Part shown: positions 26,590 through 37,484 of the stretch, piece after piece
How positions within the stretch are numbered: the stretch's first letter is position 1
How the letters are laid out: each line of letters begins with the position of its first letter
Origin: an uncultured Roseicyclus sp.
Lineage (GTDB): Bacteria > Pseudomonadota > Alphaproteobacteria > Rhodobacterales > Rhodobacteraceae
DNA length: 64,000 nt
Assembly: GCA_947494975.1 (NCBI GenBank)
Contig: CANLXA010000003.1
Coordinates: 434,001 to 498,000 of the forward strand
Direction: 5' to 3'
Translations under genes and position numbers: made by a program
Notes under the pieces: model-generated
What the model was told of the DNA's origin: nothing
Seen by the model: only the letters and a program-made list of their open reading frames with translations
Databases searched by the model: none

Positions 26590-27410
26590 AATCCCAGGGC
26601 GCGGCGCAACATGTTCGCCGCCATCACCATGATGAACACCGCAAAGACGCGTTTCAGGGGCTTGGGATCCATCGCGTGGGCCAGCTTCACGCCCCAGGGC
26701 GTGGTGATCAGCGTCATCGCCACCACCACCGAAAAGGCCACCAGATTGACCTGCCCAATGGTGAAGGGCGGCCGGTTCGCGCCCTCACCGCTGATCAACA
26801 GGAACCCGATCACCGATGGCACCGCGATGATCACGCCGAACCCCGCCGCCGTCGCCACCGCCCGGTGAATCGGCTGGTTGTAGAGCGTCATCATCGGCAC
26901 ACCGAAGGAGCCGCCGCCAATGCCCATAAGGACCGACAGGAACCCCAGCGACGGCGAGGCCACGGCCCGCCCGACCCCGCCCGGCATCTTGTCACCCAGG
27001 CGCCAATCGGACCGGCCAAACGCCATGTAGATCCCGACCGCTAGGCCGAGAATACCAAAGATCCCCATCAGAATCTCGTTGCGCAGGCCCGATGCCGCCA
27101 CCACGCCCAACGCGGCACCGATGGCAATCCCGGGCCCCCAGGCGCGCAGGATTTCCCAATCCACCGCGCCCTTCTTGTTGTGCCCCAGAACCGACCGTAC
27201 CGACGTCACGACAATTGTGGCCAGAGACGTGGCCAGACAGATCTGCATCAGGCCCTCAGTGCCATAGCCAAGCCCCTCGAATGCAAAGAAAAACGCGGGC
27301 ACCAGAACGATACCGCCACCCACGCCCAACAGCCCCGCAATCACGCCCGCCAAGGCACCGATCACCAGGATCAGCACCAGCATCGGCACCAATTCAGACA
27401 GTTCCGGCAT
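26586..27410 (-). CDS. TauE/SafE family membrane permease
   Basis: A 274-residue protein with about eight membrane helices. The first half motif GVIAGLLGVGGGIVLVP and its counterpart GIGGGSFGVPMMTLY in the second half are the family signature. Relatives export sulfite, sulfoacetate or other organosulfur anions; the substrate here cannot be assigned. GGAGGGGACA precedes the ATG at 27410. It is the upstream partner of the dioxygenase-like gene. Confidence 0.9.
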   Translation of the reverse strand: MPELSELVPMLVLILVIGALAGVIAGLLGVGGGIVLVPAFFFAFEGLGYGTEGLMQICLATSLATIVVTSVRSVLGHNKKGAVDWEILRAWGPGIAIGAALGVVAASGLRNEILMGIFGILGLAVGIYMAFGRSDWRLGDKMPGGVGRAVASPSLGFLSVLMGIGGGSFGVPMMTLYNQPIHRAVATAAGFGVIIAVPSVIGFLLISGEGANRPPFTIGQVNLVAFSVVVAMTLITTPWGVKLAHAMDPKPLKRVFAVFIMVMAANMLRRALGF

Positions 27411-27591
27411 TGTCCCCTCCGTGAAACCCTGCCCGCGCCTACCCCAGCAGGCGGCAGGGCAAAAGCCCCTGCCCGGTCATCGTCTCAAAAATCCGCAAAA
27501 TCAACGCCCGCAAAACGCACCCGCCCCTCAGGGGCACGCTGCCGCGCCCTATGTCACGGGGGCATCGCTCGGAAATGGGAGGTCCGGTGAG

Positions 27592-30500
27592 CTATTCGGC
27601 CGCCTGCCGAACCGGTGTGCCGCCCGCCTTGAGCAATGCGATCAGGTCGGCGCGCTGCTTGGCCGCCTTGGCCGCATTCTTCTCCTTCACCGGCCCGAAG
27701 CCGCGGATCTGCAAAGGCAATTCGGCCAGAGCTACGAGCGCATCCATTTGCCCGTCACCGGCCTCCGGCAACCAGCGTTTCATATCCGCCTGATAGGTCT
27801 TGATCAGCGCGCGTTCCATCCGGCGCTCGGCCGAATAGCCGAACACATCCAATGGCGTGCCGCGCAGCCGCTTCATCCCAGCCAACACCTTGTAGACACC
27901 ACCCACCCACGGGCCGAACTCCCGCTTCCTGGGGCGGCCTAGGGCATCCTTGCCCGGCAGCATCGGGGGGGCCAGATGGTAGGTCATCTTGAAGTCCCCA
28001 CCAAAGGTTTCGCGGGCCTTGGCCTCGGTATCGAGATGCAGGCGTGCTACCTCATATTCGTCTTTATAGGTGAGCAACTTGTGGTAGCCCTTCGCCACCG
28101 CCTCCTTCAGGCGCGGGTCGTTCACGCTATCCACCAGCTTGCGGTAGCGATTGGCCAGACGCTTGCCCTGATAGGCCACCAGATGCGCCTCACGGAACGC
28201 GATTTTCTCGTCGAGGGATTTGGGTTTGGCCACCACGTTCGAGACTGTCAGCCGCTCCACTTCCGCCGGATTCACAATCGCCCACCGACCCATCTCGAAC
28301 GCCTGTTTGTTGGCCTCGATCGCCGCGCCGTTCATCTCGATTGCGCGGCTGATCGCATCATGGCTCAGCGGCACAAGGCCCATCTGCCAGGCGGCCCCGA
28401 ACGTAATCATGTTGGAATAGATCGAGTCGCCCAACAGGATCCGGGCCAGCTCCGTTGCATCGAACAGCGTCAGCCTGTCGCGCAGCCGTGCTTGAAGAGC
28501 GACCTCCAAGTCCTTGCCGGGAATGGTAAATTCCGTATCAAGTGTGAAGTCGCCCGTGGTGATTTCATGGGAGTTCACCGCCGCCCCGGTGCGGCCCGTT
28601 TTCATCTGCCCCAGCGTCTTCGCGCCGCCGGTCACAACCAGATCACCGCCGATGACGGTATCCGCCTCACCCGCACCCACACGGATCGCGGCGATGTCTT
28701 CGGGCCGATTGGCCAGCCGCAGGTGGATCGCCACCGCGCCGCCCTTCTGCGCCAGCCCCGCCATCTCGATCATGCCCGCGCCCTTACCGTCCAACTGCGC
28801 GGCCTGCGCCATCACGGCGCCGATGGTCACCACGCCGGTGCCGCCCACGCCGGTGACCAGCACGTTGTGCGTGCCGTTGATGACGGGCAGAACCGGCTCC
28901 GGCAGCCCGCCCAGATCAACGGAGGCCGAGGCCTCCTTCTTGATCACCGCGCCCTCCAGCGTCACGAAACTCGGGCAGAACCCTTTGACGCAGGAAAAAT
29001 CCTTGTTGCAGGTCGATTGATCAATCGCCCGCTTCCGCCCCAACTCGGTCTCCACCGGCACGATCGAGACGCAATTGGACTGCACCCCGCAATCGCCGCA
29101 GCCCTCACAGACATCGGTGTTGATGAACACACGCTTGTCGATATCGGGGAAGGTGCCGCGCTTGCGCCGCCGCCGTTTCTCTGCCGCGCAGGTCTGCACG
29201 TAGATGATCGCCGACACGCCTTTGTGGTGCCGGAACGCCTCCTGCACCTTCATCAGGTCATCACGTTCATGGCGCTCCAGGCCCTTGGGAAAGGCTGAGA
29301 AATCCACCTCCTCCTTCGGGTCGTAGACCAGCGCGATATTCTCCACGCCCATGGCCTTGATCTCATGGGCGATGCGCGCGGGATCAAGCTCACCTTCGTT
29401 CTGCTGCCCGCCCGTCATGGCGACCGCATCGTTGAACAGGATCTTGTAGGTGATGTTGGTTTTTGCCGCCAGAGCCGCACGAATGGCGAGGATGCCGGAA
29501 TGGTTGTAGGTGCCCTCGCCCAGGTTCTGGAACATGTGATCGCGGGTCGAAAACGGCGCCTCACCCACCCAGTTCACGCCCTCGCCGCCCATATGGGTAT
29601 AGGCCTCGGTCTCGCGATCCATCCACTTCGCCATGAAGTGACACCCGATACCCGCCCCCGCGCGGGAGCCTTCGGGCACCTTTGTGGAGGAATTGTGCGG
29701 ACAGCCGGAGCAGAACCATGGGGTGCGCTTGGCCAGATCGGGCGCATTGGTGGCGCGGCGCGCCTCTTCCACCGTGGAGATACCGGCGCGGATACGCTCG
29801 GTGCCGCAGCCCTCTTCGATCAGGATATTGCCGAGCTTGACCGCGATATCCGCCGGATCCAGCGCGAAATGCTGCGGGAACAGCGTTTGGCCTTTGCCAT
29901 CCTTGTACCCATAAACGCGGCGGCCCCGGCGGTCGTCAAAAATCGCCTCCTTGACCTGCACCTCGATCAGCTTGCGCTTCTCCTCCACCACCACGATCAG
30001 GTCGAGGCCCTCGGCCCAATCATGGAATCCGCGCATATCAAGCGGCCAGGTCTGACCCACCTTGTAAGTGGTGATGCCAAGCGTTTCGGCTTCCGCGTCG
30101 TCAATGCCAAGCGCCTCCAGCGCCGACAGCAGGTCGAGCCAGTTCTTGCCCGCCGCCACGAACCCGATTTTCGCACCCGCGCGCCCGTGCACGCGCTTGT
30201 CCATCTTGTTGGCGTGGGAAAACGCCTCCGCAGCCCACCGTTTGTGTTCCAGCAGGCGCTCTTCCTGGGCGATCCAATGGTCATTCAAGCGGATGTTCAG
30301 CCCACCTTCGGGCATGTCGAATTCCGGCTCCACAAAGCTCATCCGGTCGGGGCGGCCATCGACAACGGCCGTGGCCTCCACATTGTCTTTCACCGCCTTC
30401 AGGCCCACCCAAACGCCGGCATAGCGGCTCAACGCATAGGCATAGATGCCGTAATCAAGGATTTCCTGCACGCCCGCGGGGCTCAGCACCGGCATATGCA

Positions 30501-30996
30501 CATCGACCATCGCCCAGTCGGATTGGTGGCACACGGTGGAGCTTTCGCCGGTATGGTCATCCCCCATCACCATGATGACGCCGCCATGTCTGGACGTGCC
30601 CGCCATGTTGACGTGGCGCATCACGTCGCCCGAGCGGTCGACACCGGGGCCCTTGCCATACCAGAGCCCGAAGACCCCGTCATACTTGCCCTCGCCGCGC
30701 AGTTCCGCCTGTTGCGCGCCCCAATGGGTCGTGGCGGCCAGATCCTCGTTCAGGCCGGGCTGAAACACCACATCCGCCGCATCGAGATGCTTGCGCGCGC
30801 GCGCCATCTGCAGGTCCACCCCGCCCACCGGCGAGCCGCGATACCCGGAAACGAGGCCCGCGGTGTTCAGGCCCGCCGCACGGTCGCGTTCCTTCTGCAT
30901 CAGCATCAGACGCACCAGCGCCTGGGTGCCGTTCAGAAGCACCGGTGATTTGGAAAGGTCGAATTTATCGTCAAGCGAGACCTGCTGCACACCCAT
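27592..30996 (-). CDS. Indolepyruvate ferredoxin oxidoreductase, fused alpha-gamma type
   Basis: An 1134-residue thiamine-dependent 2-oxoacid oxidoreductase, which should oxidatively decarboxylate aryl- or branched-chain 2-oxoacids (from amino acid transamination) to acyl-CoA and reduce ferredoxin. Domain order: N-terminal pyrimidine-binding domain, TPP domain with CSGCPHNSSTKVP and GCHFMAKWM, an iron-sulfur segment (CEGCGDCGVQSNC and further cysteines near residue 650-690), then the gamma domain starting near VLVTGVGGTGVVTIGA. GGGAGGAAC lies 6 bases before the ATG at 30996. It is monocistronic, with a promoter-region palindrome upstream. Confidence 0.94.
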   Translation of the reverse strand: MGVQQVSLDDKFDLSKSPVLLNGTQALVRLMLMQKERDRAAGLNTAGLVSGYRGSPVGGVDLQMARARKHLDAADVVFQPGLNEDLAATTHWGAQQAELRGEGKYDGVFGLWYGKGPGVDRSGDVMRHVNMAGTSRHGGVIMVMGDDHTGESSTVCHQSDWAMVDVHMPVLSPAGVQEILDYGIYAYALSRYAGVWVGLKAVKDNVEATAVVDGRPDRMSFVEPEFDMPEGGLNIRLNDHWIAQEERLLEHKRWAAEAFSHANKMDKRVHGRAGAKIGFVAAGKNWLDLLSALEALGIDDAEAETLGITTYKVGQTWPLDMRGFHDWAEGLDLIVVVEEKRKLIEVQVKEAIFDDRRGRRVYGYKDGKGQTLFPQHFALDPADIAVKLGNILIEEGCGTERIRAGISTVEEARRATNAPDLAKRTPWFCSGCPHNSSTKVPEGSRAGAGIGCHFMAKWMDRETEAYTHMGGEGVNWVGEAPFSTRDHMFQNLGEGTYNHSGILAIRAALAAKTNITYKILFNDAVAMTGGQQNEGELDPARIAHEIKAMGVENIALVYDPKEEVDFSAFPKGLERHERDDLMKVQEAFRHHKGVSAIIYVQTCAAEKRRRRKRGTFPDIDKRVFINTDVCEGCGDCGVQSNCVSIVPVETELGRKRAIDQSTCNKDFSCVKGFCPSFVTLEGAVIKKEASASVDLGGLPEPVLPVINGTHNVLVTGVGGTGVVTIGAVMAQAAQLDGKGAGMIEMAGLAQKGGAVAIHLRLANRPEDIAAIRVGAGEADTVIGGDLVVTGGAKTLGQMKTGRTGAAVNSHEITTGDFTLDTEFTIPGKDLEVALQARLRDRLTLFDATELARILLGDSIYSNMITFGAAWQMGLVPLSHDAISRAIEMNGAAIEANKQAFEMGRWAIVNPAEVERLTVSNVVAKPKSLDEKIAFREAHLVAYQGKRLANRYRKLVDSVNDPRLKEAVAKGYHKLLTYKDEYEVARLHLDTEAKARETFGGDFKMTYHLAPPMLPGKDALGRPRKREFGPWVGGVYKVLAGMKRLRGTPLDVFGYSAERRMERALIKTYQADMKRWLPEAGDGQMDALVALAELPLQIRGFGPVKEKNAAKAAKQRADLIALLKAGGTPVRQAAE

Positions 30997-31039
30997 GAAG
31001 GTTCCTCCCGTGCGACGGCGCTGTGGATGAGAGTGGTAT

Positions 31040-31058
31040 AGGTCAATCTTTCTGACCT
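31040..31058. promoter_or_regulatory. Palindrome upstream of indolepyruvate oxidoreductase
   Basis: Inverted repeat AGGTCA-N7-TGACCT, centred about 53 bases before the oxidoreductase start. Perfect 6-base arms separated by 7 bases are consistent with a dimeric repressor or Lrp/GntR-type operator. No regulator is adjacent on that side. The site is inferred from symmetry only. Confidence 0.4.
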
Positions 31059-31190
31059 GTCTACAATAAATGCGTTACCGATCCCAACCGGGCGCGCGGG
31101 CGTCGTAACTCTTTTGCCCCCGCGAAACCGGACTGGCGCGGCTTGCCAATCCGTTAGTTCCCCGACTAAGCTTAACGTCACCCATCCATG

Positions 31191-31333
31191 TGTGGCTAGG
31201 GTTCCGCCGGGGGTTTCCCCGGGCCCGGACCGAGCGCCACGGAACGCCATGCCCAAAGACCGACAGGGCCCAAGGCAGACACCTTAAGGGATAGAAGACC
31301 AGGGGGGATGGACGGGCATGGCTGTGCCATGCC
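31191..31333 (+). ncRNA. ykkC-class riboswitch candidate (guanidine-I or related) with expression platform
   Basis: The leader of the EamA transporter contains blocks that match the ykkC motif in order: CTAGGGTTCCG (31196-31206), a hairpin CCGGGG-GTTT-CCCCGG (31207-31222), GGACCGAGCG (31227-31236), a variable helical region, ACACC, then GGGATAGAAGACC with a purine-rich GGGGGGAT (31288-31309). Straight after is a strong 8-base stem GGCATGGC-TGT-GCCATGCC (31315-31333), a likely expression platform. ykkC aptamers sense guanidine, and subtypes sense ppGpp, PRPP or nucleotides. The P3 stem here is weaker than consensus, so the ligand is open. Confidence 0.65.
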
Positions 31334-31365
31334 TGCAACCCCGACCCCGAAGGTGCGCTCCGCCC

Positions 31366-32217
31366 ATGACCCCCCTTGGCTTTTCCCTCGTTCTTCTTGC
31401 CGCGATCGCCCATGCGACGTGGAATTTCCTCGTCAAACGCCTCAATGGCGGCCCGGAGCTGCTTTGGCTGTTCGCCGCGCTGTCGCTGCCCGTCTACGGG
31501 CCCTTCGCGATCTACCTCGCGGTCACGTGGGAGGAGGCCAGCCCGATGGGGATCGTGTTTCTCGTGGGCTCCGCCCTCCTGCATCTGGCCTATTTCCTGC
31601 TGCTGCAGCAGGGATACCGCCAGGGCGATCTGTCGGTTGTCTATCCCACCGCGCGGGCAACCGGGCCGGTCCTGTCCTCGCTGATGGCCTTCGTATTACT
31701 GGGCCAGGCGCTCCCGGTGCAGGCCGCGTTCGGCGGGGCCATCATCGTCTTCGGCGTCGCGATGCTGACCGGCGGCCCGAAGGGCGGCGCGCGGCCCCTT
31801 CGCAGCCTGCTCTACGGTCTCAGCGTCGGGTTCCTGATCGGGGCCTATACCGTCTGGGATGCCCACGGCGTCGCGAATCTGCTGATCCCGCCCATCCTCA
31901 TGGATTACGCATCGGCCGTTGGCCGGTCGGTTCTGCTGCTCCCCTCCGCCCTGAAACGATGGGACAAGGTGCAGGCGCTGTGGCGCGATCACCGGTGGGA
32001 AGTGCTGGTGATCGCCGTGCTCAATTCCGGCGCCTATATCCTGGTGCTCTACGCGCTTACCTTCACCCCGGTGATCTATGTGGCCCCCCTGCGGGAAGTA
32101 TCGGTCCTGATCGCCGTCCTGCTTGGCTCGGTCCTTCTGGGGGAAGGCCAGCTGGCCCGTCGTCTGGCCTGGGCGGCCGTCATCCTGTGCGGTGTCACCG
32201 TGCTGGCAACCAGTTGA
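31366..32217 (+). CDS. EamA/DMT-superfamily transporter
   Basis: A 283-residue protein with ten predicted membrane helices arranged as two EamA repeats, the second opening near residue 150. The N terminus LVLLAAIAHATWNFLVKR and the motif VYPTARATGPVLSSL are typical of DMT permeases, which export amino acids, nucleosides, quaternary amines or drugs. The ATG at 31366 is used; a start at 31318 lies inside the platform hairpin of the leader RNA. If the leader is a guanidine aptamer, guanidinium or a related cation would be the natural cargo. Confidence 0.88.
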   Translation: MTPLGFSLVLLAAIAHATWNFLVKRLNGGPELLWLFAALSLPVYGPFAIYLAVTWEEASPMGIVFLVGSALLHLAYFLLLQQGYRQGDLSVVYPTARATGPVLSSLMAFVLLGQALPVQAAFGGAIIVFGVAMLTGGPKGGARPLRSLLYGLSVGFLIGAYTVWDAHGVANLLIPPILMDYASAVGRSVLLLPSALKRWDKVQALWRDHRWEVLVIAVLNSGAYILVLYALTFTPVIYVAPLREVSVLIAVLLGSVLLGEGQLARRLAWAAVILCGVTVLATS

Positions 32218-32298
32218 GGCCTCCCCGCCCAGAAACCTTTTGCATGCGCAGCATCGGCTCCTTAGGTTGCGGCACAGAGTGAACACGGGAATGGGTCG

Positions 32299-33213
32299 AT
32301 GGATTGGGACAAGTTGCGCATATTTCATGCGGTGGCCTCGGCTGGCTCACTCACCCATGCCGGTGACACCCTGCACCTGAGCCAATCCGCCGTCTCCCGC
32401 CAGATCCGGGCGCTGGAAGATGCGCTGAATTCGACGCTGTTCCACCGCCATGCGCGCGGCCTGATCCTGACGGAACAGGGCGAATTGCTGTTCGATGCGA
32501 CCCGCGCGATGACCAAACGGCTCGACGCCGCCTCCGCGCGCATCCGCGACAGCGAGGAAGAGGTGTTCGGCGAGTTGCGCGTGACCACCACGATCGGCTT
32601 CGGATCGCTTTGGCTCGCGCCCCGCCTGCCCGCGCTATACGAGAAATATCCCGATCTGAAGATCGACCTGATGCTGGAAGAGCGCCTGCTCGACCTGCCG
32701 ATGCGCGAGGCCGATGTGGCCATCCGCATGAAGGAGCCAAGCCAGGCGGATTTGATTCGTCGCCGCCTGATGACCATCAACATGCGGCTCTACGCAACGC
32801 CTTCCTACCTTGAACGGAACGGCACCCCCGCAAGCATCGAGGACCTGGGAAGCCACCGGTTGATCTCCCAGAACGCCGCCGCGGCGCAGGTCAGCGCCGG
32901 CGCGATCCTGGTGCGGGAATTGATGAGCTACGATGTCGGCTCCACCTTGTCGGTCAACAATTACTTCGGTGTGCTGCAGGCGGTGATCCACGATCTGGGG
33001 ATCGGCGTTCTGCCCGATTACCTCACGCAGGACTTCCCTGATATCGTTAGGGTTCTGCCCGAGATCGAATCCGCCGAAGTGCCCGTCTTTCTGGCCTATC
33101 CCGAAGAACTCCGCCAATCGCGCCGCATCGAAGTGTTCCGGGATTTCGTGACCGAAGAAGTCATTGCCTACCGCCGGCGGCAACGCGAAGTGGAGGCCGC
33201 GCCGACGTCCTGA
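32299..33213 (+). CDS. LysR-family transcriptional regulator
   Basis: A 304-residue regulator. The N-terminal winged helix-turn-helix (residues about 3-60) carries the family pattern in FHAVASAGSLTHAGDTLHLSQSAVSRQIRALE. A linker helix and a periplasmic-binding-like effector domain follow. The effector and target are unknown; the EamA gene 81 bases upstream is on the same strand and so is not the classical divergent target. Hairpins follow the stop: ACCTG/CAGGT (33214-33231) and a perfect GTCTGTG/CACAGAC (33238-33261). Confidence 0.92.
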   Translation: MDWDKLRIFHAVASAGSLTHAGDTLHLSQSAVSRQIRALEDALNSTLFHRHARGLILTEQGELLFDATRAMTKRLDAASARIRDSEEEVFGELRVTTTIGFGSLWLAPRLPALYEKYPDLKIDLMLEERLLDLPMREADVAIRMKEPSQADLIRRRLMTINMRLYATPSYLERNGTPASIEDLGSHRLISQNAAAAQVSAGAILVRELMSYDVGSTLSVNNYFGVLQAVIHDLGIGVLPDYLTQDFPDIVRVLPEIESAEVPVFLAYPEELRQSRRIEVFRDFVTEEVIAYRRRQREVEAAPTS

Positions 33214-33324
33214 ACCTGCCTTAGGACAGGTCCCGAAGTCTGTGTGCTATGCGCCACAGACATACCGGCTTTGCGATGATTCAACGCGATTTGCCTTGAT
33301 CGGGAGCATGGTGCCACTTACTTC

Positions 33325-33398
33325 ATCAAGTGTCGGAACCGAGTGTTCCGGCACCTCCCTGTTGGACTTCGGCCGAGATTCGTCTCGGCCTTTTTTTT
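33325..33398 (+). ncRNA. Candidate trans-acting small RNA with CCUCCC motif
   Basis: A compact unit with its own terminator between LysR and GNAT genes. A first hairpin GTGTCGGAAC-CGAGT-GTTCCGGCAC (33330-33354, one G-U pair) is followed by a short open segment CTCCCTGTTGGACTTC (33355-33370) and then the terminator. A possible promoter is TTGATC (33296-33301), 17 bases, TACTTC (33319-33324); the -10 box is poor. The exposed CCUCCC could pair with Shine-Dalgarno sequences, as in CcsR RNAs of Rhodobacter. Alternatively it is only the LysR 3' UTR. Confidence 0.5.
33371..33398 (+). terminator. Intrinsic terminator
   Basis: Stem GGCCGAGA, tetraloop TTCG, stem TCTCGGCC, then eight T residues. A textbook Rho-independent terminator, 158 bases after the LysR stop, closing the candidate small RNA. 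Confidence 0.95.
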
Positions 33399-33423
33399 GG
33401 GTTAATGGGCAGTTGAGCGGCCA

Positions 33424-33897
33424 ATGGTTTCCAAAGTCGAAACAAATCCGGCAGGCGAAATTGATATACCTGCGCTCCATGCCCTGCTGAATGCCGCCTT
33501 CGCGCCCATGGCCGGCCGGATCGACCCCCCCTCCTCGCTCACCACCATGTCCGCGGAAGATGTCGCGTGCAAAACCCGCGATGAGGATTTCTTTGCCATC
33601 CGCGAAAACGGCGCCATTGTCGCCTGCCTTTTCGGTCATCCCGAGGCGGACGCCTATAAGGTCGGCAAGCTGGCCGTCGCGCCCGCGTATCAGGGCAAGG
33701 GGCTTGCCCGCCGCCTGATCGATGCCGCCGCCGCCCACGCGCGCACCCTCGGCCATCGCACGTTACAACTCTACGCCCGTGTCGAGCTCACCGAAAACCA
33801 TGCGATCTACGGGCGTCTGGGCTTCACCCCATCCGCCTATTTCACGCATCCCGGATTTGACCGCCCCACAGCCGTGATCTTCCGCCGCCCCCTCTGA
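33424..33897 (+). CDS. GNAT-family N-acetyltransferase
   Basis: A 157-residue acyltransferase. The acetyl-CoA motif is in [20 protein letters not shown] (about residues 80-99, Q-x-x-G-x-G pattern). The ending [19 protein letters not shown] fits GNAT proteins of this subgroup. The substrate is unknown. The ATG at 33424 has only a weak upstream GAGCGG. It begins 26 bases after the small-RNA terminator, so its promoter must overlap that region or transcription reads through. Confidence 0.85.
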   Translation: MVSKVETNPAGEIDIPALHALLNAAFAPMAGRIDPPSSLTTMSAEDVACKTRDEDFFAIRENGAIVACLFGHPEADAYKVGKLAVAPAYQGKGLARRLIDAAAAHARTLGHRTLQLYARVELTENHAIYGRLGFTPSAYFTHPGFDRPTAVIFRRPL

Positions 33898-33956
33898 GGG
33901 TTCCATGCGCCCGCGACCCGCCGTATAGACCTGCGCAACTGGGGGACATACGACGC

Positions 33957-36101
<2,145 letters not shown>

Positions 36102-36116
<15 letters not shown>

Positions 36117-36869
36117 GGCGGCATAAGCCTCCATCACATCGGGCAGCCAGACGCTGAACCCCTCGGCCAGGGCCTCGTAACGACCCACGAAATCCGGGTG
36201 GCTGCGATAGAGCTGCGCCAACCCGGCATAGGCCTCGGGCGGGCAATCCCGGCCCCACATCTCGGCCACCCAGGCTCGGTGCCGTTCCAGAAGATCGCCC
36301 GGATCCGCAAGGCCGGATCGATAGGCCTCGACCAGCGCACCCTCGATCTCACGCAAAGCCTGCAGATGCGCATCCATGCCCTCGGGCGCGGCGTCCAGCC
36401 GGGCCTTGGCCCGCGCAATCTCCGCGGCCATGCCGGGGCCGTAGGTGTCAATCAACCACGCCTCGTGGTCGGCCTGGGTCTCGGCCGGAAAGGGGGTGTA
36501 GAGGTCTTCAAGTGCCATGGCGCTTGCTCCTTTGATATCCGCGATTGTCCGATCGAGGGTGGCGATCATCTGATCCAGGGCGTCGGCCTCCGCCGCCAAC
36601 CGGGCGCGATGGGCGGTCAGGCGGGCGATACGATCCCCCTCCCCGTCCAGAAGCGCACCGATCTGGGACAGATCCATACCGGTGGCGCGGTAAAACAGGA
36701 TCTCCTGCAACCGCTCCGCCTCGGCCCGGGCGTAGAGCCTGTAGCCGTTGGCGCCGATATGGGCCGGTTTCAACAGGCCGATCGCATCGTAATGATGCAA
36801 GGTCCGCACCGAGATGCGGGCCGCCCTGGCCAATTGTCCGACTGTATATTCCTCGATTCGGGGTCCCAT
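36102..36869 (-). CDS. MerR-family regulator, TipA-like
   Basis: A 255-residue regulator. The N-terminal MerR winged helix reads [21 protein letters not shown] with GLLKPA and YRLY. A long coiled-coil dimerisation helix follows (about residues 75-115). The C-terminal 130 residues resemble the TipAS antibiotic-recognition domain (segments around [14 protein letters not shown] and [13 protein letters not shown]). TipA-type regulators sense thiopeptide-like or other drugs; the cysteine used for covalent thiostrepton capture is not evident. I use the ATG at 36869. The target may be its own promoter. Confidence 0.88.
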
Positions 36870-36975
36870 GACGCCTCTATCGGGCCTCACGCCGCGTGAG
36901 GGTCAAGAGGCCGTCTTGCGGGCCACCCAAGGGGCGCTTACATTCCCTAGCGAAACAGTCGAGGATGCCGCCCCC

Positions 36976-37212
36976 ATGCCCATCACCGCCCGCCAGATCG
37001 AAGAGTTGATCCGCCAGGACTTCCCCGATGCCCAGATCACGGTGGAAGGCGATGACGGCGCGCATTTTGCGGCGCAGGTTGTGGATGAAAGTTTCCGCGG
37101 CAAGAACCGGGTGCAGCAGCAGCGCGCGGTCTATGCGGCCCTGAAGGGCAAGATGGACGGCTCCGCAGGCGAGTTGCACGCGCTGGCGCTGACCACGAAG
37201 GCCCCGGAATGA
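36976..37212 (+). CDS. BolA-family protein
   Basis: A 78-residue BolA/YrbA-like protein. The segments ITVEGDDGAHFAAQVVDESFRGKNRVQQQRAVYAAL contain the conserved H and the F-x-G-x-x-x-v-x-r-h-r/q motif of the family. The ATG at 36976 is preceded by GAGGA 10 bases upstream. BolA proteins pair with CGFS monothiol glutaredoxins to hold a shared [2Fe-2S] cluster and control iron or Fe-S status. A Grx4 gene lies two genes downstream in the same operon. Confidence 0.92.
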   Translation: MPITARQIEELIRQDFPDAQITVEGDDGAHFAAQVVDESFRGKNRVQQQRAVYAALKGKMDGSAGELHALALTTKAPE

Positions 37213-37472
37213 GCCTCACCGGATGGATCGCGCTGGCGATGGCGGGTCTCACCGCATTGGGCGTCTTTGCGATCATCCGCCACCACCTCAGCCCGCGCAA
37301 GGAGCGGGAGCCGCGCGGCACCGCCCCCGGCGACGGTGACACGTTGGTCTATGCCCGGGAGCGCGTGGCGTTTCTGGGCGCGGGCAATGCAGATGCCGCC
37401 GGTCGCATGACGCGCGTCACGAAGGATCCGCAGCAATATGCAAAGGGCATGATGCCCGGACGCAGAAAATAA
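37209..37472 (+). CDS. Small single-pass membrane protein between bolA and grxD
   Basis: An 87-residue protein with an N-terminal membrane helix (about residues 5-23, WIALAMAGLTALGVFAII) and a basic soluble tail ending YAKGMMPGRRK. Not recognised. The ATG overlaps the bolA stop (ATGA), and the stop lies 12 bases before the grxD start, so it is a coupled member of the operon. A link with Fe-S or iron sensing at the membrane is a guess from context. Confidence 0.7.
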   Translation: MSLTGWIALAMAGLTALGVFAIIRHHLSPRKEREPRGTAPGDGDTLVYARERVAFLGAGNADAAGRMTRVTKDPQQYAKGMMPGRRK

Positions 37473-37484
37473 GGACGAATGGCT

